From Caenorhabditis remanei (Eukaryota; Nematoda; Chromadorea; Rhabditida; Rhabditidae), in contig NC_071329.1 in the NCBI RefSeq assembly GCF_010183535.1, positions 12,028,001 to 12,092,000 on the forward strand: DNA of 64,000 nt, written 5' to 3'. The notes under the pieces are model-generated. The model was not told the DNA's origin, made no database searches, and was given only the letters and a program-made list of their open reading frames with translations. Made by a program: the position numbers and the translations under genes. Positions 21,573 through 33,722 of this stretch are shown here, one piece after another (positions within the stretch are counted from its first letter, which is position 1; every line of letters begins with the position of its first letter).

Positions 21573-22946
21573 CTAATTAGATCTGTTCGATTGAAATCCG
21601 TTGTTCCATGCCTCCTTCAATGAATCGAAATGTTCTTTTGTCATTGTTGACTTCTCTGAGATAACAAGTGAATTGATTTTCAGTCGACGAACTTTTGAAA
21701 TTTGATTTATTTGATGGCAGATTATAATTGGAACCAGAAAGTTTGCGTACGTCAGACCCTGAAAAAGAACATATTGGATAAAATACCAATGAATTGATTC
21801 CACCTACCGTAGCGAAAGCAATGCTGAGATGATACCAAGTCACTGGAATTGAATCTTGAAAATTTTTGAAGATTGTTGCTGAAAGAGAATATAGTCTAGT
21901 CAGTCATCATGGGAAAAAGGAACTAATTGGCTCTCAGAAATCTCTAATTAGTAACAAATTATAGCTTACGTATGAAGGAAGTCGAAAGAAGGCAGACGAC
22001 TTGAGAGAAGATAACCCAGCAGATTGCTTTCGTGGCAAGATAGTTCTCATAAGTGTTATAACGAGATTCTGTGTCGTAGACGTTGTGAACCATTCTGAAA
22101 CTTGTGACATAGTCTGAAGAGTTACGCTAGTTCTACTTACTGCTTCTCCTTTTTCGAGTTTTTAATAAAGAGAATAACTGAAATAACCAATACGAATCCC
22201 AGAACGTACAACCGAGTTGAGGTGACATAGAAAAATTTGACAGACGCAGTTGCAGTTGGATAATTACACATTGCAACGTAACTAGTGTAGGCAGAGTCAT
22301 AGAATATCCAATAGATAAGAAGAATTGGGATTCCAATTTGGAGAATTATGAAGATGACAGTAGCAGTTGTTTGGAATGAATTGTAGAATGATCGAGGATT
22401 GGATGAGAGAAGACGATCGAGGAAGAGTGAAATGCAGACGATACTCGAGAAAAGATTCGTGTGATAATAAACGATTCCATCAACGAAACAATCAGCAGTG
22501 AGAAATAAAATGGAACATGGATCATTTGCAAATCGGATGGCTCGAACGACAGTTTTAACCTGAATTTAAAAAGTTCTTAACTGTTGAAAATGAATCTCCA
22601 CTTTTTCTTAATGAACTTAGGAATTAGTGTCTACATTTTGCTATGCTCACATCCTTCACAAATTCAAATAAAAATAAATAAATAAGAAACGAACTCTGAT
22701 AACTGCAGTGATTCCTTGATGAATAATTCCATTGATAACCGATGTGAGTAGTAATATTTTAGTACAAGTTGGAAATACATTCTGATTTAACAGTTTCCGT
22801 ATGGCAAAACGCGACACAACGAATCCTGCGAAAATGACGGAGAGAATGAAGAAATGATTGAAAATCATAAAGGGTGACGTCAGAGCATTTAGAAGATCTT
22901 CAGATGCACAAGAAGGATCGACAGGATTCGGAGAAGAGTTAGACAT
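21573..22946 (-). CDS. Serpentine receptor class sra (350 aa)
   Basis: A G-protein-coupled chemoreceptor of the sra class, expected in ciliated sensory neurons. Five exons (22946-22695, 22559-22141, 22094-21970, 21878-21808, 21758-21573) total 1,053 nt. The N-terminus carries the sra-type CASEDLLNALTSPFM. Hydrophobic segments follow in order, a VYDTESRYNTYENYLATKAI segment lies between TM5 and TM6, and GLTYANFLVPIII is near TM7. No lesion is visible. It is convergent with the disrupted sra gene and the two stop codons overlap (21573-21576). The start is the first ATG before the conserved CASE motif. Confidence 0.92.
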
Positions 22947-23635
22947 CTTTACGATCTAAGATTGAGAGCTAACTTCAAAATGAATCAAAGAAGAGACGAC
23001 AAGCTTATAATTTAGTCAGAAGAGAGAAGAGATTCGAGAGAAAAAGATGTGGTTACGTGATCCGAATTCCCTTGGGAGGACTGTGATTAGCTCTTTTTGA
23101 TGTCAACATCACGTTCAATAGAAAAGATAAATTTAACTTATTTTTTGATGATTAGATGTCAAATGAATGAGAAATGTGTTGTCTGGTGGTTTGATCTCAT
23201 TTTGATTTGATCCCTGTTTTCAAGTAGACTTTTCAAGAAAGAGTTGGACAGACACCAATCTAGAGACATCTTCTGTAATCCATACGTCAGAGCTCTGTGA
23301 GGATCTCGAAACAGAATTTCATGGAGGCGGTTACAATTAGAAAGAGGGCAGTGAAGAATCAGGAGAGTCAAAAACTTATGAACAGATGGCCTGTAAGACA
23401 TTTAAAACTTCCAAGAGAATCTCGTAAGGAAAAGAAAAAAAATTTTCAACAGAAAATGTTAAGAAAAAAACGAAATTACAATACATCGAATAAACAAGAA
23501 AATTATGGAAAAAGGATAGACGACTCCAAATTTTAATGACAACGAACTCAACTATGGTTACATTTACTGATAAATTGGGAATTGAGAGCTGAAAATAAGA
23601 TATATGTTGTATTCTGACAAAATATATTATCTGAT
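22947..23635. other. Spacer between two sra genes
   Basis: Nothing coding that I can support. It should contain the promoter of the 350-aa sra gene that starts at 22946. Confidence 0.45.
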
Positions 23636-24896
23636 TTAATCGAAATTCTTCTTCCGATTCCAAAGAAAGTCCAATGTAGTGAAATGATCCAGAAATCCTT
23701 CTTTCTGATTCTTCATTTTTCCAATATTTCTTCGTCGACGTTTGCTTATTTGGTTTGATTGATAGCAGATGATAATTGGAAGAAAGAAGTTTGAGTAGGT
23801 CAGTCCCTGAATTCTTATTTTAATAGTGATAAAGAATTCATCTGAAATTGAATACCATCATGAAACCAGTCAATGGATCAACAATAGTTTCTGGAAAGAT
23901 ATCAGTGTGCATTCGGATTTGTTCCGCTGAAAAAAATATTCTTAAGTTTCTCAACGTCTTATGTTTTTCTCACTCGCAATCGCAGTTGTGGCAAGACAGA
24001 TAATTTGGACAATTATAATGATACAGACTGCTTTAGTTGCCAACAGATTTTCATATGATTTGTAACGAGAAATCGTGTCGTATACTCTGTGAATCATTCT
24101 GGAAAATAGTACTTGAGGTGGATATGTATGCAGTTAGATTTACCTTTTCTCTTGTTTTCGATTTAAAATGAAAGTGAGAAAAGAGAGAATGAAGAATAAT
24201 CCGAGAACACAGAAACGAAAACGGTTGAAAATGTAGAATTTGGAGCCGATTGAAGGAGGTGGATAGTTGCACATTGACACGTATCCAGTGTATGTTACAT
24301 TATAATATACCAAATGGAGAAGAAATATTGGAATGATTGACTGGAAAACCAGGAATAAAACGACGAAAAATTTGTAATTTTGTTGGAAATGTTTAGAGTT
24401 AGTTGAAAACAGACGGTCGAAGTAGAGGGAAATGCAGCAGAGAGAAGTGAAGAAGTTGGTGTAATAGTAAATATTCTGTTCGATGATGCATTCAGATGAA
24501 TGAAATTGTATTGCACAAGCATCTGAACCATACGCAAGAGCACGGAAGATTGTTCTCAGCTGGAAACAATTGTGTTTAAGGAATTCTGAATTTAAGTTCT
24601 GATTTAGACTTGTTATGTGCTAATGTATATTTCAGCAAAGATCAGCCAACTCCCAAACGTACCCTGATTTCAGCCACTGTCAACTGATGAATAACTCCAT
24701 TTGCAATTGCTGAACACAATAAAATTCGAGTCGAATTTGGAAATATATTGCGTCCATAAAGTTTTTGGAGTGCAAGATTTGTAGCGAAGAAGCTGACCAG
24801 AATAACCAAGAGAATGAAACAATGATTTGACATCATAAACGGAGAAGTTAAAGTGGATCGAATTGCTTCAGTGGTACAGTTTCCATCGCGATCCAT
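23636..24896 (-). CDS. Serpentine receptor class sra (338 aa)
   Basis: Five exons (24896-24663, 24559-24144, 24098-23974, 23926-23856, 23806-23636) total 1,017 nt and match the exon phases of the adjacent sra gene, with the third and fourth exons identical in length (125 and 71 nt). The protein begins MDRDGNCTTEAIRSTLTSPF and keeps the sra landmarks VYDTISRYKSYENLLATKA and GLTYSNFFLPIIIC. An acceptor-like TTTTCAG lies two bases before the ATG and is a likely SL1 trans-splice site. Seven hydrophobic segments are apparent and no frameshift is seen. It is a tandem duplicate of the 350-aa gene in the same orientation. Confidence 0.92.
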
Positions 24897-27298
24897 TTCT
24901 GAAAATTGTCTTATCGACAATAGAATCAATTCAGAAAATGAGAGATGTCTTGGCAAGAAAAACAGACAGAATTCGACAAAAAAAATAAGATGAAAGCTGT
25001 GGTTATCTTAATCAGACTATAATCGAAACGAGACGTCTGTTTATTCATTTCTCAACGGTCTTCCATCTGGTCGAAAATAAAATTTATCGCTCGTTTGAGT
25101 CAACTTCAACACGTGAGAACAAATTGAGTAATCACTGTAATTGGCTGAGAAATTTAAGAAGTAATATAGGGATCATTTCGAGATTTCCATTCCGATCGAA
25201 CTGAATTTCTTCGTGTGTTAAGACAGAAATCTGATAAGAGAAAGGAGTGGCTTTTGTTATTTTTAGATAAACTAATTTCCAGGAAAAGAGAAAGAATTTT
25301 ATTTTCAGCAGACTTTTTCTGGAAGAAAACAAAGCTTGACTAGTTTCGAGTGGGCACAAAGAGTAACAATCAAAAACCTTATTTTGGAACTAAACAATAG
25401 AAAAACATGTGAATCTCGATACTTAACACGATTCCAAATACTTAAAAGTCCTTTTGGTTCCGAGGGCTTCAGCTCACAAATTAAATTGGTGTCGCCTGAA
25501 ATGCTTTCAAACAAAACTTCCAACTCACTCTGTCACGAAAAAATAAGAAAAGTGAAGAAAGAAAAATTCCGTTACTTTTTAGCGTACGTCTTCGTTCTTC
25601 TGACATTCACAAAACATGAATTTTCTGATATTAACAAACTCCAACATTCCCTACTATCGTATGACTTGTAATTACAAGTTGGACTATAGAAATGGCGAGT
25701 TTTCAGCATTTACGAATGCCATCATACTTGTTTTTCTTCTCATTTCATCGCTCTCTTTGATCTTTTTAAATCTTCATAATCTCCAACATATTTCGTTTCT
25801 CCTTTCCCAGATCATCGTCGCAATGAGCCTTTGAATCGTTCCACTTCTCATCCGAAGGTCATGTTGCTCGTCATCCATCCATTCAAGGACACTTTCTTTT
25901 CCATCATTTTTCTTTTTCATTTTCTTGTTGAACAAGGACAGGTTGTACTAGTACATATGGCCGGATAAAGTGGATTACGTCTACCGTAATCCGCTTGCCA
26001 ACCAATTGTTCGCTAGCTACATTTTCAACAATCGGACGAACGGAAGACGGAAAAGCGAAAAAAGAAATCATAAATCGAAATGAAAAAAACAGTTTCCCAA
26101 ACAAGTAAAAAGTTATTTTGTATACTGTACACACTTTCATTTAGGTCATATCGGATTGGATGTGTCTTCTCAAAAGTAAACAGAAAAAGAAAAAAGAAGA
26201 AGAAAAGTACAAATACGGAAAAAAGAGTGATTTGAGATGAGAAGAGTACGAATAAATGGGAATCAGTGATTTGAAAATCTTATGTTTCGATGCTCGAGGA
26301 CGAGAGCTGTGGATTCTGAATGGGGGAGGAGTTGTGGGGGAGCCAAGTCAGAAACAGCGAATGCAGAGAAATGCCAAAAATAGAATGGTAGAAGTTCAGG
26401 AATATTGAATATGACTTCTCTTTCATATTCCAGAATGTGAGAACTACTTGGGAAATCGAAACTCGATATTTGGGACAGTGAGATTTACTATTCGAGCAGA
26501 ACACAGATTGAACCTGATTTCTGAAAAAAAGTACATTATTTCGAGAAAATCGTTTTAGACAGGCGCAAGATTGAGCCGAAGGACCGGTCAAAGTATAATT
26601 GTTTTCAAAATATTTTTTTGATTCGAAAAGTTCAGATGAATCGTCACTTCTGCAAGCTAACTAGGGAAGGTCATGGAGTCCGTTTGGAGTTATGGAACGT
26701 GACCTATATCATTGGAAAGCTGAACATTTTCGTGTCTTGAAAAAGTAATCATTCTCTATTTTTCCGAACTTTGACCTCATTTTCTCGAATACCCGGCCTC
26801 CAGGACAAAACCTGTATATATATATATTTGGAATCAAGGTTTTTTTTTCAGATTTCCAATGATATAGGTCATGTCTCATAACCCAGAAACGACTCCATGA
26901 CCTTCCCTAGTGAGCCAATATTGACACGCTTCCGAATTTAGACCGTTAAAAACAATAACTACGTTACCCGGATTTTTGTTGAACCACAACTATTCTTCAG
27001 CTGATTGTTGAGTAGATCATAACACACAAAGCTCAACTTTTCACTTTCAATAACCTTCAATATTCAACCCTTCATTGTCACTTTCAATGGCACCGATTGG
27101 CATTCCACTTTCTTCTTTTTTCTCTTCTCGATTACAAAACCGTGTGTATCGTAACCGGTTCGGATGAGCGAAGTTGGCATATATGCATACAGAGTAGTAG
27201 CATACGGACGGACAGACTGCGCACCGCCCATTTCCGACTATAAAATGAGGATTTGCTGCCAAAACTATTATAAACTCATCAATTCACTTGCTTTTCCA
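24897..27298. other. Intergenic region with a fold-back repeat
   Basis: About 2.4 kb with no supported gene. Open frames between 25130 and 25840 lack splice structure or family resemblance. It contains the inverted repeat at 26660-26911 and a small hairpin (GATTACG-TCTAC-CGTAATC near 25973-25991). Confidence 0.5.
26660..26911. repeat. Imperfect fold-back (MITE-like) element
   Basis: ACTAGGGAAGGTCATGGAGT at 26660 recurs inverted at the right end (26892-26911), and the match extends inward to about 65 nt per arm (26660-26724 and 26847-26911), including GTGACCTATATCATTGG. The outer 21 bp are perfect and the inner part has several mismatches. A TA microsatellite sits in the middle. Confidence 0.82.
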
Positions 27299-28405
27299 AT
27301 GACTTCTTCCTCTTCAACTACTCTCTCGATTGCTCTTCTTTTTGCAACTTTTTGGACTTCTGCCAATGCGGTAATGCGGTTTTCTCTTCTTTTTTTTGAA
27401 TTGAAAAAGTTTTGGTAGAATTTAAATTTGGAAGTTTAGCTGTTGAGCTCTAGAAATGAATTTTCCTACTTTTTTCAAATTATAAGCCAAAATCTACTCC
27501 AATTCATTTCAACAGATCTTCATGAATTTCTGTAATTCATTGTTTATTTTCTAGATATATATCTATCTCTCATCTTATCCAAACTCCAATTCTTTAGTGT
27601 GTTGCCTCTGGAACATGTGGCCTAGGTCCATGTTTTAACCCTCTTCCTGCTCTCCCATCTCCTTGTGCTTCCTCTGGCTGTGGACCTGGATTCTCGTGTG
27701 GATCTTATGGATGTTATCGTTCAAAAGCCCGCGTACATGCTGCTGGAACTCACCATCAGGGACCAATTCTATTTGGAGCGGATCGATTCTCACAGTTCCG
27801 TCGTCAACAGCCAACACCTCAACAGGCAACGGTGAGTATGTGTATCCGGTTGTATTGGCCGGCTTGTCGTGGCTATCAAACCGTATAATCCGATGATGCA
27901 CGAGGGGGATACGGCTAATAGGACATTTCTTTCTTTCTCTCGCCTTTTTACACTCATTGTTTCCACTAAACAGGTTTTTTATTTCCAGGACCCAAATGCG
28001 TTATTTATGCAATGTTGTGAGCAAAGAGGACTTCCAGATGCATGCCTTCAGAAGTGTACATTCAATACTTATTCTAAAGAATCTGTAAGTTTCTCTCAAT
28101 GTCTTTCGGTGATCTACTTTATTCTTTTTCAGTTAACCCGAATGTACTTCCGTCAAGATGCTTGCCCACTGGCTGCTTCTGCAGAAATCCAATTCTGTGC
28201 AGCTCAAGGAAGAGATCATCGTTCGTGCTGTATCAGAAATGGAGTGACCACTACTCTTGCTGGAGATAAATGCTTGACTTTCTGTGATCAGAGACCTGGA
28301 AATGTCACTCTTCTCGACTATTCCTATGTTTCTTGCTATGATCGCTTCGAGAACATGAAGTCCTGCTTCTGGCACGATGCTGCTGAAAGATCCAAGAAGT
28401 ATTGA
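27299..28405 (+). CDS. Secreted DB-module protein (224 aa)
   Basis: Four exons (27299-27370, 27598-27831, 27989-28084, 28133-28405) total 675 nt. A signal peptide (MTSSSSTTLSIALLFATFW) is encoded by exon 1. Exon 2 encodes a Gly/Cys-rich region (CGLGPCFNPLPALP, SGCGPGFSCGSYGCY). Exons 3-4 encode the DB domain: FMQCCEQRGLPDACLQKC, then IQFCAAQGRDHRSCC, and CLTFCDQRPGN near the end. It is likely extracellular; the molecular role of DB proteins is not established. Tandem AATAAA signals follow at about 28541-28560. Its 3' end converges with the TRAPPC13 gene, 210 bp away. Confidence 0.9.
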
Positions 28406-28615
28406 TCCTAGAATTCAGTTTTCATTCCCCAATTTTCCGATGTCTTTCACATTTGTCTGTATAATACATATTTATAGACGTGATGACCACGTCTCATTCT
28501 ATTTTATGAGTAACCCATAGTTTCTCACAGTCAGCAATGCAAATAAATAAATAAATAAATGATAAAATAAGTTACTACAGAAGTGAATATTTTCATGTGA
28601 TACATGTATGACGTG

Positions 28616-30685
28616 TTAGCTGACGAAAATCTGTGCAATATCGTCATGTTCGTAGATTCTTTTGGTGAATGTGTCAGTGATTCGAATTCCGGAGATGCTT
28701 TGAATTCCAACGGCAACGGGAAAAACGTTGAGAGTAAAATCGACATATTGAGAGGGTGGAAGTTGTCCAAGAGAGACTCCAGATGGAGAACAGAATACGA
28801 GATGTCGGTTCGATGGTTGTTCCAGACGAAGTTGAAGATCGAGTGCTCGTTCCCTGCATGTTACAAATCTTGCGTGGATAAATGGAAAGTTTTAAAAACA
28901 TACGAGCAATTGTACAGCCTGCAGGCGACTTCAAATGGTTTCTGAACATCAACACAAGCTGGTGTATTTTCTACCGATAATCGGACATCACCAAATCCAG
29001 GTGCCTGAAATTATGCAGATAAATTGGAAGTTTTAGTTTTCAAAAAGTGAAGCAAAGACAACAAATTTGATATTTGTTTCGAATAGGTGTTCTATATTTC
29101 AACATCATATTTTGGATACTGAATATTAATCAATTCGATTCAGATAATAATGAAGATCTTGGTTTTCGTTTATTTTGTCCGGAGTCCGTGAATTCCCTAA
29201 ACTTACAATTCTTTGCAATGCACTCGTTTGTAGCCGTCCCTTTTCTCCCATACTCGTTCTCCACGACATATCTAACTTTCCAATACTCGTCAGATCTTTG
29301 TATCCGAGTGTGTTATTCACATCAATTGGCGAAAGACAGAATAGGAATTGTCGAATATCTTTCGGCTTCAGAAGTTTTCCAACTTCTGGAAATTCGTCTC
29401 TGAAAACATTTGAGTTTCAATGATTTTTTTAAAAATTACTCACTCATGTGATACGCTGGTTACTTTGTAATGTTGACTTGGATCCAACTCGACTCTCTCC
29501 AGGAACATGCTCGAGTTCGATGTATTCTCTATTTGAGCTTCAAGATAAACATCCTGATTCTGGAAAATACATAATTATGAAAACATTCCGGAGAACTCGG
29601 TGTCTCACCGCATTATCCTAAAAGAAAACGACATAAATGCACAGCACTCGAGGACGATTCATGCAAAAATGAGTTTTGAATACTCGAATAAAACAAAATT
29701 AGAAACAAACCTCAGCACTATAAAATTTAGTTTTCACATCAATTGGCTTTGAAACAGGAAATTTGAAAAACTTTCGGAAATACATGTTTTCGCCAGACAA
29801 TGTCTTGTAGTTGACGGAGCATATCAAACTGGAAAAAATAAATAACGTTCTGCACAGGGTGTCATGGCAACAAAAAGATTAAGAAAAGCGAGGAGAGCGT
29901 CTTGCTTTGGAGGCTTTATGAGAATAGAAGAAAACTATTTATATAGTACTAGAAATGAAAGTATTTCTTCAGAACTTACATATGCTGTCCGATCTCTTTT
30001 ACTTCATGACTGATAACTTGTCCATCACATTTCGATGATTCGATGGTAGTGTCTTGGACGGAACAAGGGAGAACGACTCTTTGTGTTGAAGTTTGAAGTT
30101 CGCACTGTAAACTAGTATTGGGTGATCGAATATTGAATTCTATGTTTATTCTATTTTCAATCCAAAAAATTCACAATTGTTTCATGGAGAAAGTCTACGG
30201 ATGGGAGAACGAGTTACAAAATACTCCATTTCAACATACACCTACTTTTTACAACTTATTTTGATATCAGTTAAAAAACGTACCTTGAGGCTTACGTTCA
30301 CCACACTAGTTTCACTTTCGTTGACAACGTTAACGTAGAATGTGAATGTCTCTCCAAGATAAATATTTCTGAATCAGATTTCTTCCTTTTCAATCCTCAC
30401 CTATTTCAATAAAACTCACTCGAACATTTGAGGAGCGATGAGATAATCTCCAATTGGAAGGTCGTTTCTAGACTCTTTTGATAATTCTGATACTTTTCCC
30501 GCGAGTAGCTCTCCGAATCCAGTTGGATCAACCGGATCGTGTGAGAATCCACCCACTGGTGCAAACTTCGGGCGTGCTAATCTCATCACTAAAGAATTGT
30601 TATTGGAAACGCGTCTCAAAAATACATTTTTACCCCGCAATGCCAGCATCTGTTGTGTCGACGAGTTGGAAAGACTGTCAGTCAT
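28616..30685 (-). CDS. TRAPPC13: TRAPP complex subunit 13
   Basis: A subunit of the TRAPP complexes that regulate Rab GTPases in ER-Golgi traffic and autophagy. Ten exons (30685-30634, 30588-30420, 30368-30284, 30104-29980, 29828-29711, 29617-29609, 29559-29444, 29399-29207, 29004-28904, 28853-28616) sum to 1,206 nt and encode 401 aa, close to the human protein. Landmark segments in order are [91 protein letters not shown] and the terminal [15 protein letters not shown]. The sixth exon is only 9 nt. An acceptor-like TTGTTCTAG lies three bases before the ATG, which fits trans-splicing downstream of icd-1. Confidence 0.93.
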
Positions 30686-31161
30686 CGCCTAGAACAATTG
30701 CATAAGTTTTGATGAAATTTGAGCTCACAGTATGAGATTTCGGAATTTCTAACCAACATATATTACAGGCATTTCTTATCGTGCAATATTTATTTGGTTC
30801 AACAGGACGGAAGTCAGAGGAAACTACCCAAAGTTAAATGAAAGCGGACACCGAGGAACAGATATTACCAGACAGCTCCCATAACCCCCCTAGGAATCGA
30901 TAAATGGAACGCGGAAAGCCTGCTTTACATAGCTAAAATTTATTAGCCAGTTGAGGATCGGGAATAAATTTGTATACAAAACAAGTATTACAACGAACAC
31001 TAGTGGGGGTGGAAAAAAGGTGACAGAGCAAGTATATTTTTTAAAAGAGATTCATTGAAGTCGATCAACAGTAACAAGAAACATAAGATACACTAATGCG
31101 GAGGTTATCCGTACTGTTCATCTCACAAGACTCGCGACTTGATCGATGAAAGGATAGTGTT
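30686..31161. other. Intercistronic spacer between icd-1 and TRAPPC13
   Basis: 476 bp between two minus-strand genes, with no coding signal. Its length and the acceptor just before the TRAPPC13 ATG suit an operon. Confidence 0.45.
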
Positions 31162-31830
31162 TTATTGCTCATCGGCCTTCGTCTCGTTCTTGGAGGCGGC
31201 GTCGAAGTCTCCAACAAGCTCTGAAAAATGAAGTGTAATTTAAGTTTTTAGAGTTTAAATAATTTACCTGGCACATCTTCATCATCTCCCTTTCCGTCTG
31301 GTCCGAGCTTGGTGACGTTGTTGGCAAGTTTCTTAAGGTGGGTGAGGGACTCTGGACCGAGCTGATTAAGGATTCCTGGGAGCATCTCAGTAATTTCTGA
31401 AATATATAGTGAGAATTAATAGATAATTTAAAAACTACTCACGCTTGTTATCAGCGGATCCGGTGACAGAGAAGGTGTTGGCTGGAACGGAGGTCTGGAC
31501 TTTGGGGTTGTTGAAATGGATAACAGTTCCATCGTCCTTGATCATGTTGACCTGAAATCATATTGAAAATTTTTGCAATCAAATTAAAAACTGGTTACCT
31601 CCTCGATTCCTGGAATGTTGGTGACGGAGAGTTTCTTCAAGTTACTTTGAAGCTTCTTATCATCAGCAGCAGCGGTCTTATGGATGACCTTCTTCTTTCT
31701 GCGTGGAGTTCCCTGATAATTAAAACATTGAAACTATAAAGGATATTCTTTCTACCTTTCCTCCGATTCTGACATGCTCTTGTTGAGCTTGAAGCTTCTT
31801 GATTCTCTCCGCAATAGCTTTGCTATCCAT
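31162..31830 (-). CDS. icd-1: Nascent polypeptide-associated complex subunit beta (BTF3)
   Basis: NAC beta binds nascent chains at the ribosome exit, controls targeting to the ER, and in C. elegans protects cells from apoptosis and ER stress. Five exons (31830-31756, 31712-31599, 31551-31443, 31396-31268, 31220-31162) total 486 nt and encode 161 aa. The ribosome-binding basic motif [12 protein letters not shown] is present near residue 26, followed by the NAC domain ([35 protein letters not shown]). The C-terminus is acidic. The stop codon overlaps an AATAAA on the minus strand (31161-31166). It is divergent from vps-32.1. Confidence 0.97.
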
Positions 31831-32878
31831 GTTCGGAAGGATATTACCTGCAGAAAAAAAATTGAGAAAAACAAGATAACGTGTAACGCAAATGCGTGAG
31901 AAGTCAACGATACGAGCAGATAAGGAGATCCATTTGTAATCGACGTCAAAATCATGAAGAGAACAAATAATGCAAAGGTAAACTATAACTATCAAATTTC
32001 AACTTCCTAAAATTGCTATGGAATAACAACTACTTTTTAGTCCAGACAGACTATTAAACAATAGCTTAATAACTTTAATTTTCAACAGAAATTTGGGAGA
32101 AATTGAACGAAAAAACAGTGAAAATCGCAAGCAAAAATCAAAGAAACGGTAAAACTTTTCACAAGACCCGAACATTCCGTGCGTATGTGCCCCACGCTTC
32201 AAAATTTGTTGGTATAGGGGTAAGGGGCACACACGCAGCGTCTGGCTTGTTGCCAAAACTTTTCCTATGTTTGTCTGCGTCTATCTCTCCTCTCAACTCT
32301 CTTCTTTTTCATTTTCTCTCTTTCTTTCTTCACCAGTGGCAAGGAAGAACTATTTCGTAATTTTCTCGTTGTCTCGTTTTTATTGAATGAATCACAAGGG
32401 TTCTCAGCTTTATTTAAGTTGTGAAATTCCGGTTGAGAAACGTCGATTTCTTAGTTTTTCTTTGCAACATTGACTAAACCAGTTTCAGTGACACATAATG
32501 TCTTTTTACTTCAATATCACTGAGCTTAACTATTTTTCGTGCTGTTTTTAATGTTTCTCTTCATTTTAAATCAATACTCTCGCCGAAAATGGCGTCTCGT
32601 GTTGTTTGTCTCCGTTTCCATAGCAGAGTCTGGTCAAGTTTTTGCTTGTTTTCTACTGAAGTAGTCAAAATTGATTTTTTTTCTTTACGTTGTCTTCAAT
32701 CAGGCGACCTTTTTTCTGTTCTTGCCGATTACACTATCACGGCATGATGACGTATTCGCGTCTCCTTATTTGGTTGAGAGATGACTCATCGCTCAGTTCC
32801 TCTTTATTCTCGGTTCACACTCCGCTTCTCCTTTCTTTTTATTGTCTTGCGAATTTTTATTCTTCTTTTTTTCAGAAA
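31831..32878. promoter_or_regulatory. Shared divergent promoter of icd-1 and vps-32.1
   Basis: 1,048 bp between two housekeeping starts transcribed away from each other. No gene is supported inside. Acceptor-like sites flank both ends: CTGCAG before the icd-1 ATG and TTTTTTTCAG before vps-32.1. Individual elements cannot be assigned by eye. Confidence 0.5.
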
Positions 32879-33722
32879 ATGAGCCTGTTTGGTAAGATTT
32901 TCGGAGGAAAGAAACAGGAAGCTCCAGCCACTCCTCAAGATGCCATCCAAAAGTTGAGAGAAACCGAAGAAATGTTGGAGAAAAAGCAAGACTTTTTGGA
33001 GAAAAAAGTCGTAGATGTAAGAACAATTTTTGTTTATTACCGGAACTAACCCATGTTTATTTTAGGAAAAGGCAAATGCGGTAAAATACGGGACCAAGAA
33101 CAAGCGCATGGCTCTCCAATGCTTGAATAGAAAGAGAAATTTTGAGAAACAATTAGCACATATCGATGGAGTTTTGGCCACTATTGGATTTCAGGTTAGT
33201 TCTTCTTTCAGACATAAAAAGTTATTTTGATATATTTTAAAATGGTAATTTTTTATGTTATAGAGAGAGGCTCTAGAAAATGCTTCCACAAACGCTGAAG
33301 TACTCAATGTGATGAGTCACGCCAGCAAGGCTTTGAAAACCGCACATAACAACATGGATATCGACCAAGTCCACGATCTGATGGAAGATATTGCTGAGCA
33401 ACAAGAAGTGGCAAATGAAATAGCTGAGGCCATTTCGAATCCTGTCGGTTTTAGTTCTGCTGTCGATGATGATGATTTGATGCGCGAGTTGGAGGAACTC
33501 GAACAGGTTTGTTATATCATTCAAATCAATGATTAAGCAGGAAACTAATGAAATCATTTTCAGGAAGAGCTCGACAAAGAGCTTCTTGACGCCAGAGCTC
33601 CCCCGGTGGTGCTTCCTGATGCTCCAAGCGTTGCATTGCCCGCGGTTCCTGCTTCAAAACCACGAGCTGCTGTCGCTGCCGATAAGGACCTTGAAGATCT
33701 CGAGAGCTGGGCTAACGCGTAA
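32879..33722 (+). CDS. vps-32.1: ESCRT-III subunit CHMP4/Snf7
   Basis: Snf7 polymers constrict membranes for multivesicular body formation, cytokinetic abscission and membrane repair. Four exons (32879-33016, 33066-33194, 33264-33506, 33564-33722) total 669 nt and encode 222 aa, the normal CHMP4 length. The N-terminus MSLFGKIFGGKK is the basic membrane-inserting segment. The alpha1-alpha2 hairpin (QDAIQKLRETEEMLEKKQDF, AVKYGTKNKRMALQCLNRK) is typical. The acidic region ends in the C-terminal MIM-like helix with DKDLEDLESWANA. TTTTTTTCAG ends three bases before the ATG, a probable trans-splice site. Confidence 0.95.

Larger units (their letters stand above)
14994..21576 (+). pseudogene. Serpentine receptor class sra gene disrupted by an LTR retrotransposon
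   Basis: This encodes a seven-transmembrane chemoreceptor of class sra. Exons are 14994-15251, 15297-15442, 15493-15568, 15616-15706 interrupted by the element and resuming at 20746-20855, then 20899-21023, 21075-21145 and 21418-21576. The last internal exons (125 and 71 nt) have exactly the lengths of the matching exons in the two neighbouring sra genes. If the element and one TTAT copy are ignored, the reading frame runs straight across the insertion point. There is a second lesion: the exon ending at 20855 is one nucleotide longer than the paralogs require, so the frame shifts and hits a stop soon after. Two introns (15443-15492, 15569-15615) are absent from the paralogs. As it stands the gene cannot encode a full receptor. 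Confidence 0.9.

Noticed and set aside
25130..25834. Open frames on both strands downstream of the sra cluster
   Set aside because: No receptor landmarks or splice-compatible partner exons.
28541..28560. AAAT tandem repeat considered as a satellite or CRISPR-like array
   Set aside because: A short 4-bp microsatellite that probably serves as overlapping poly(A) signals.
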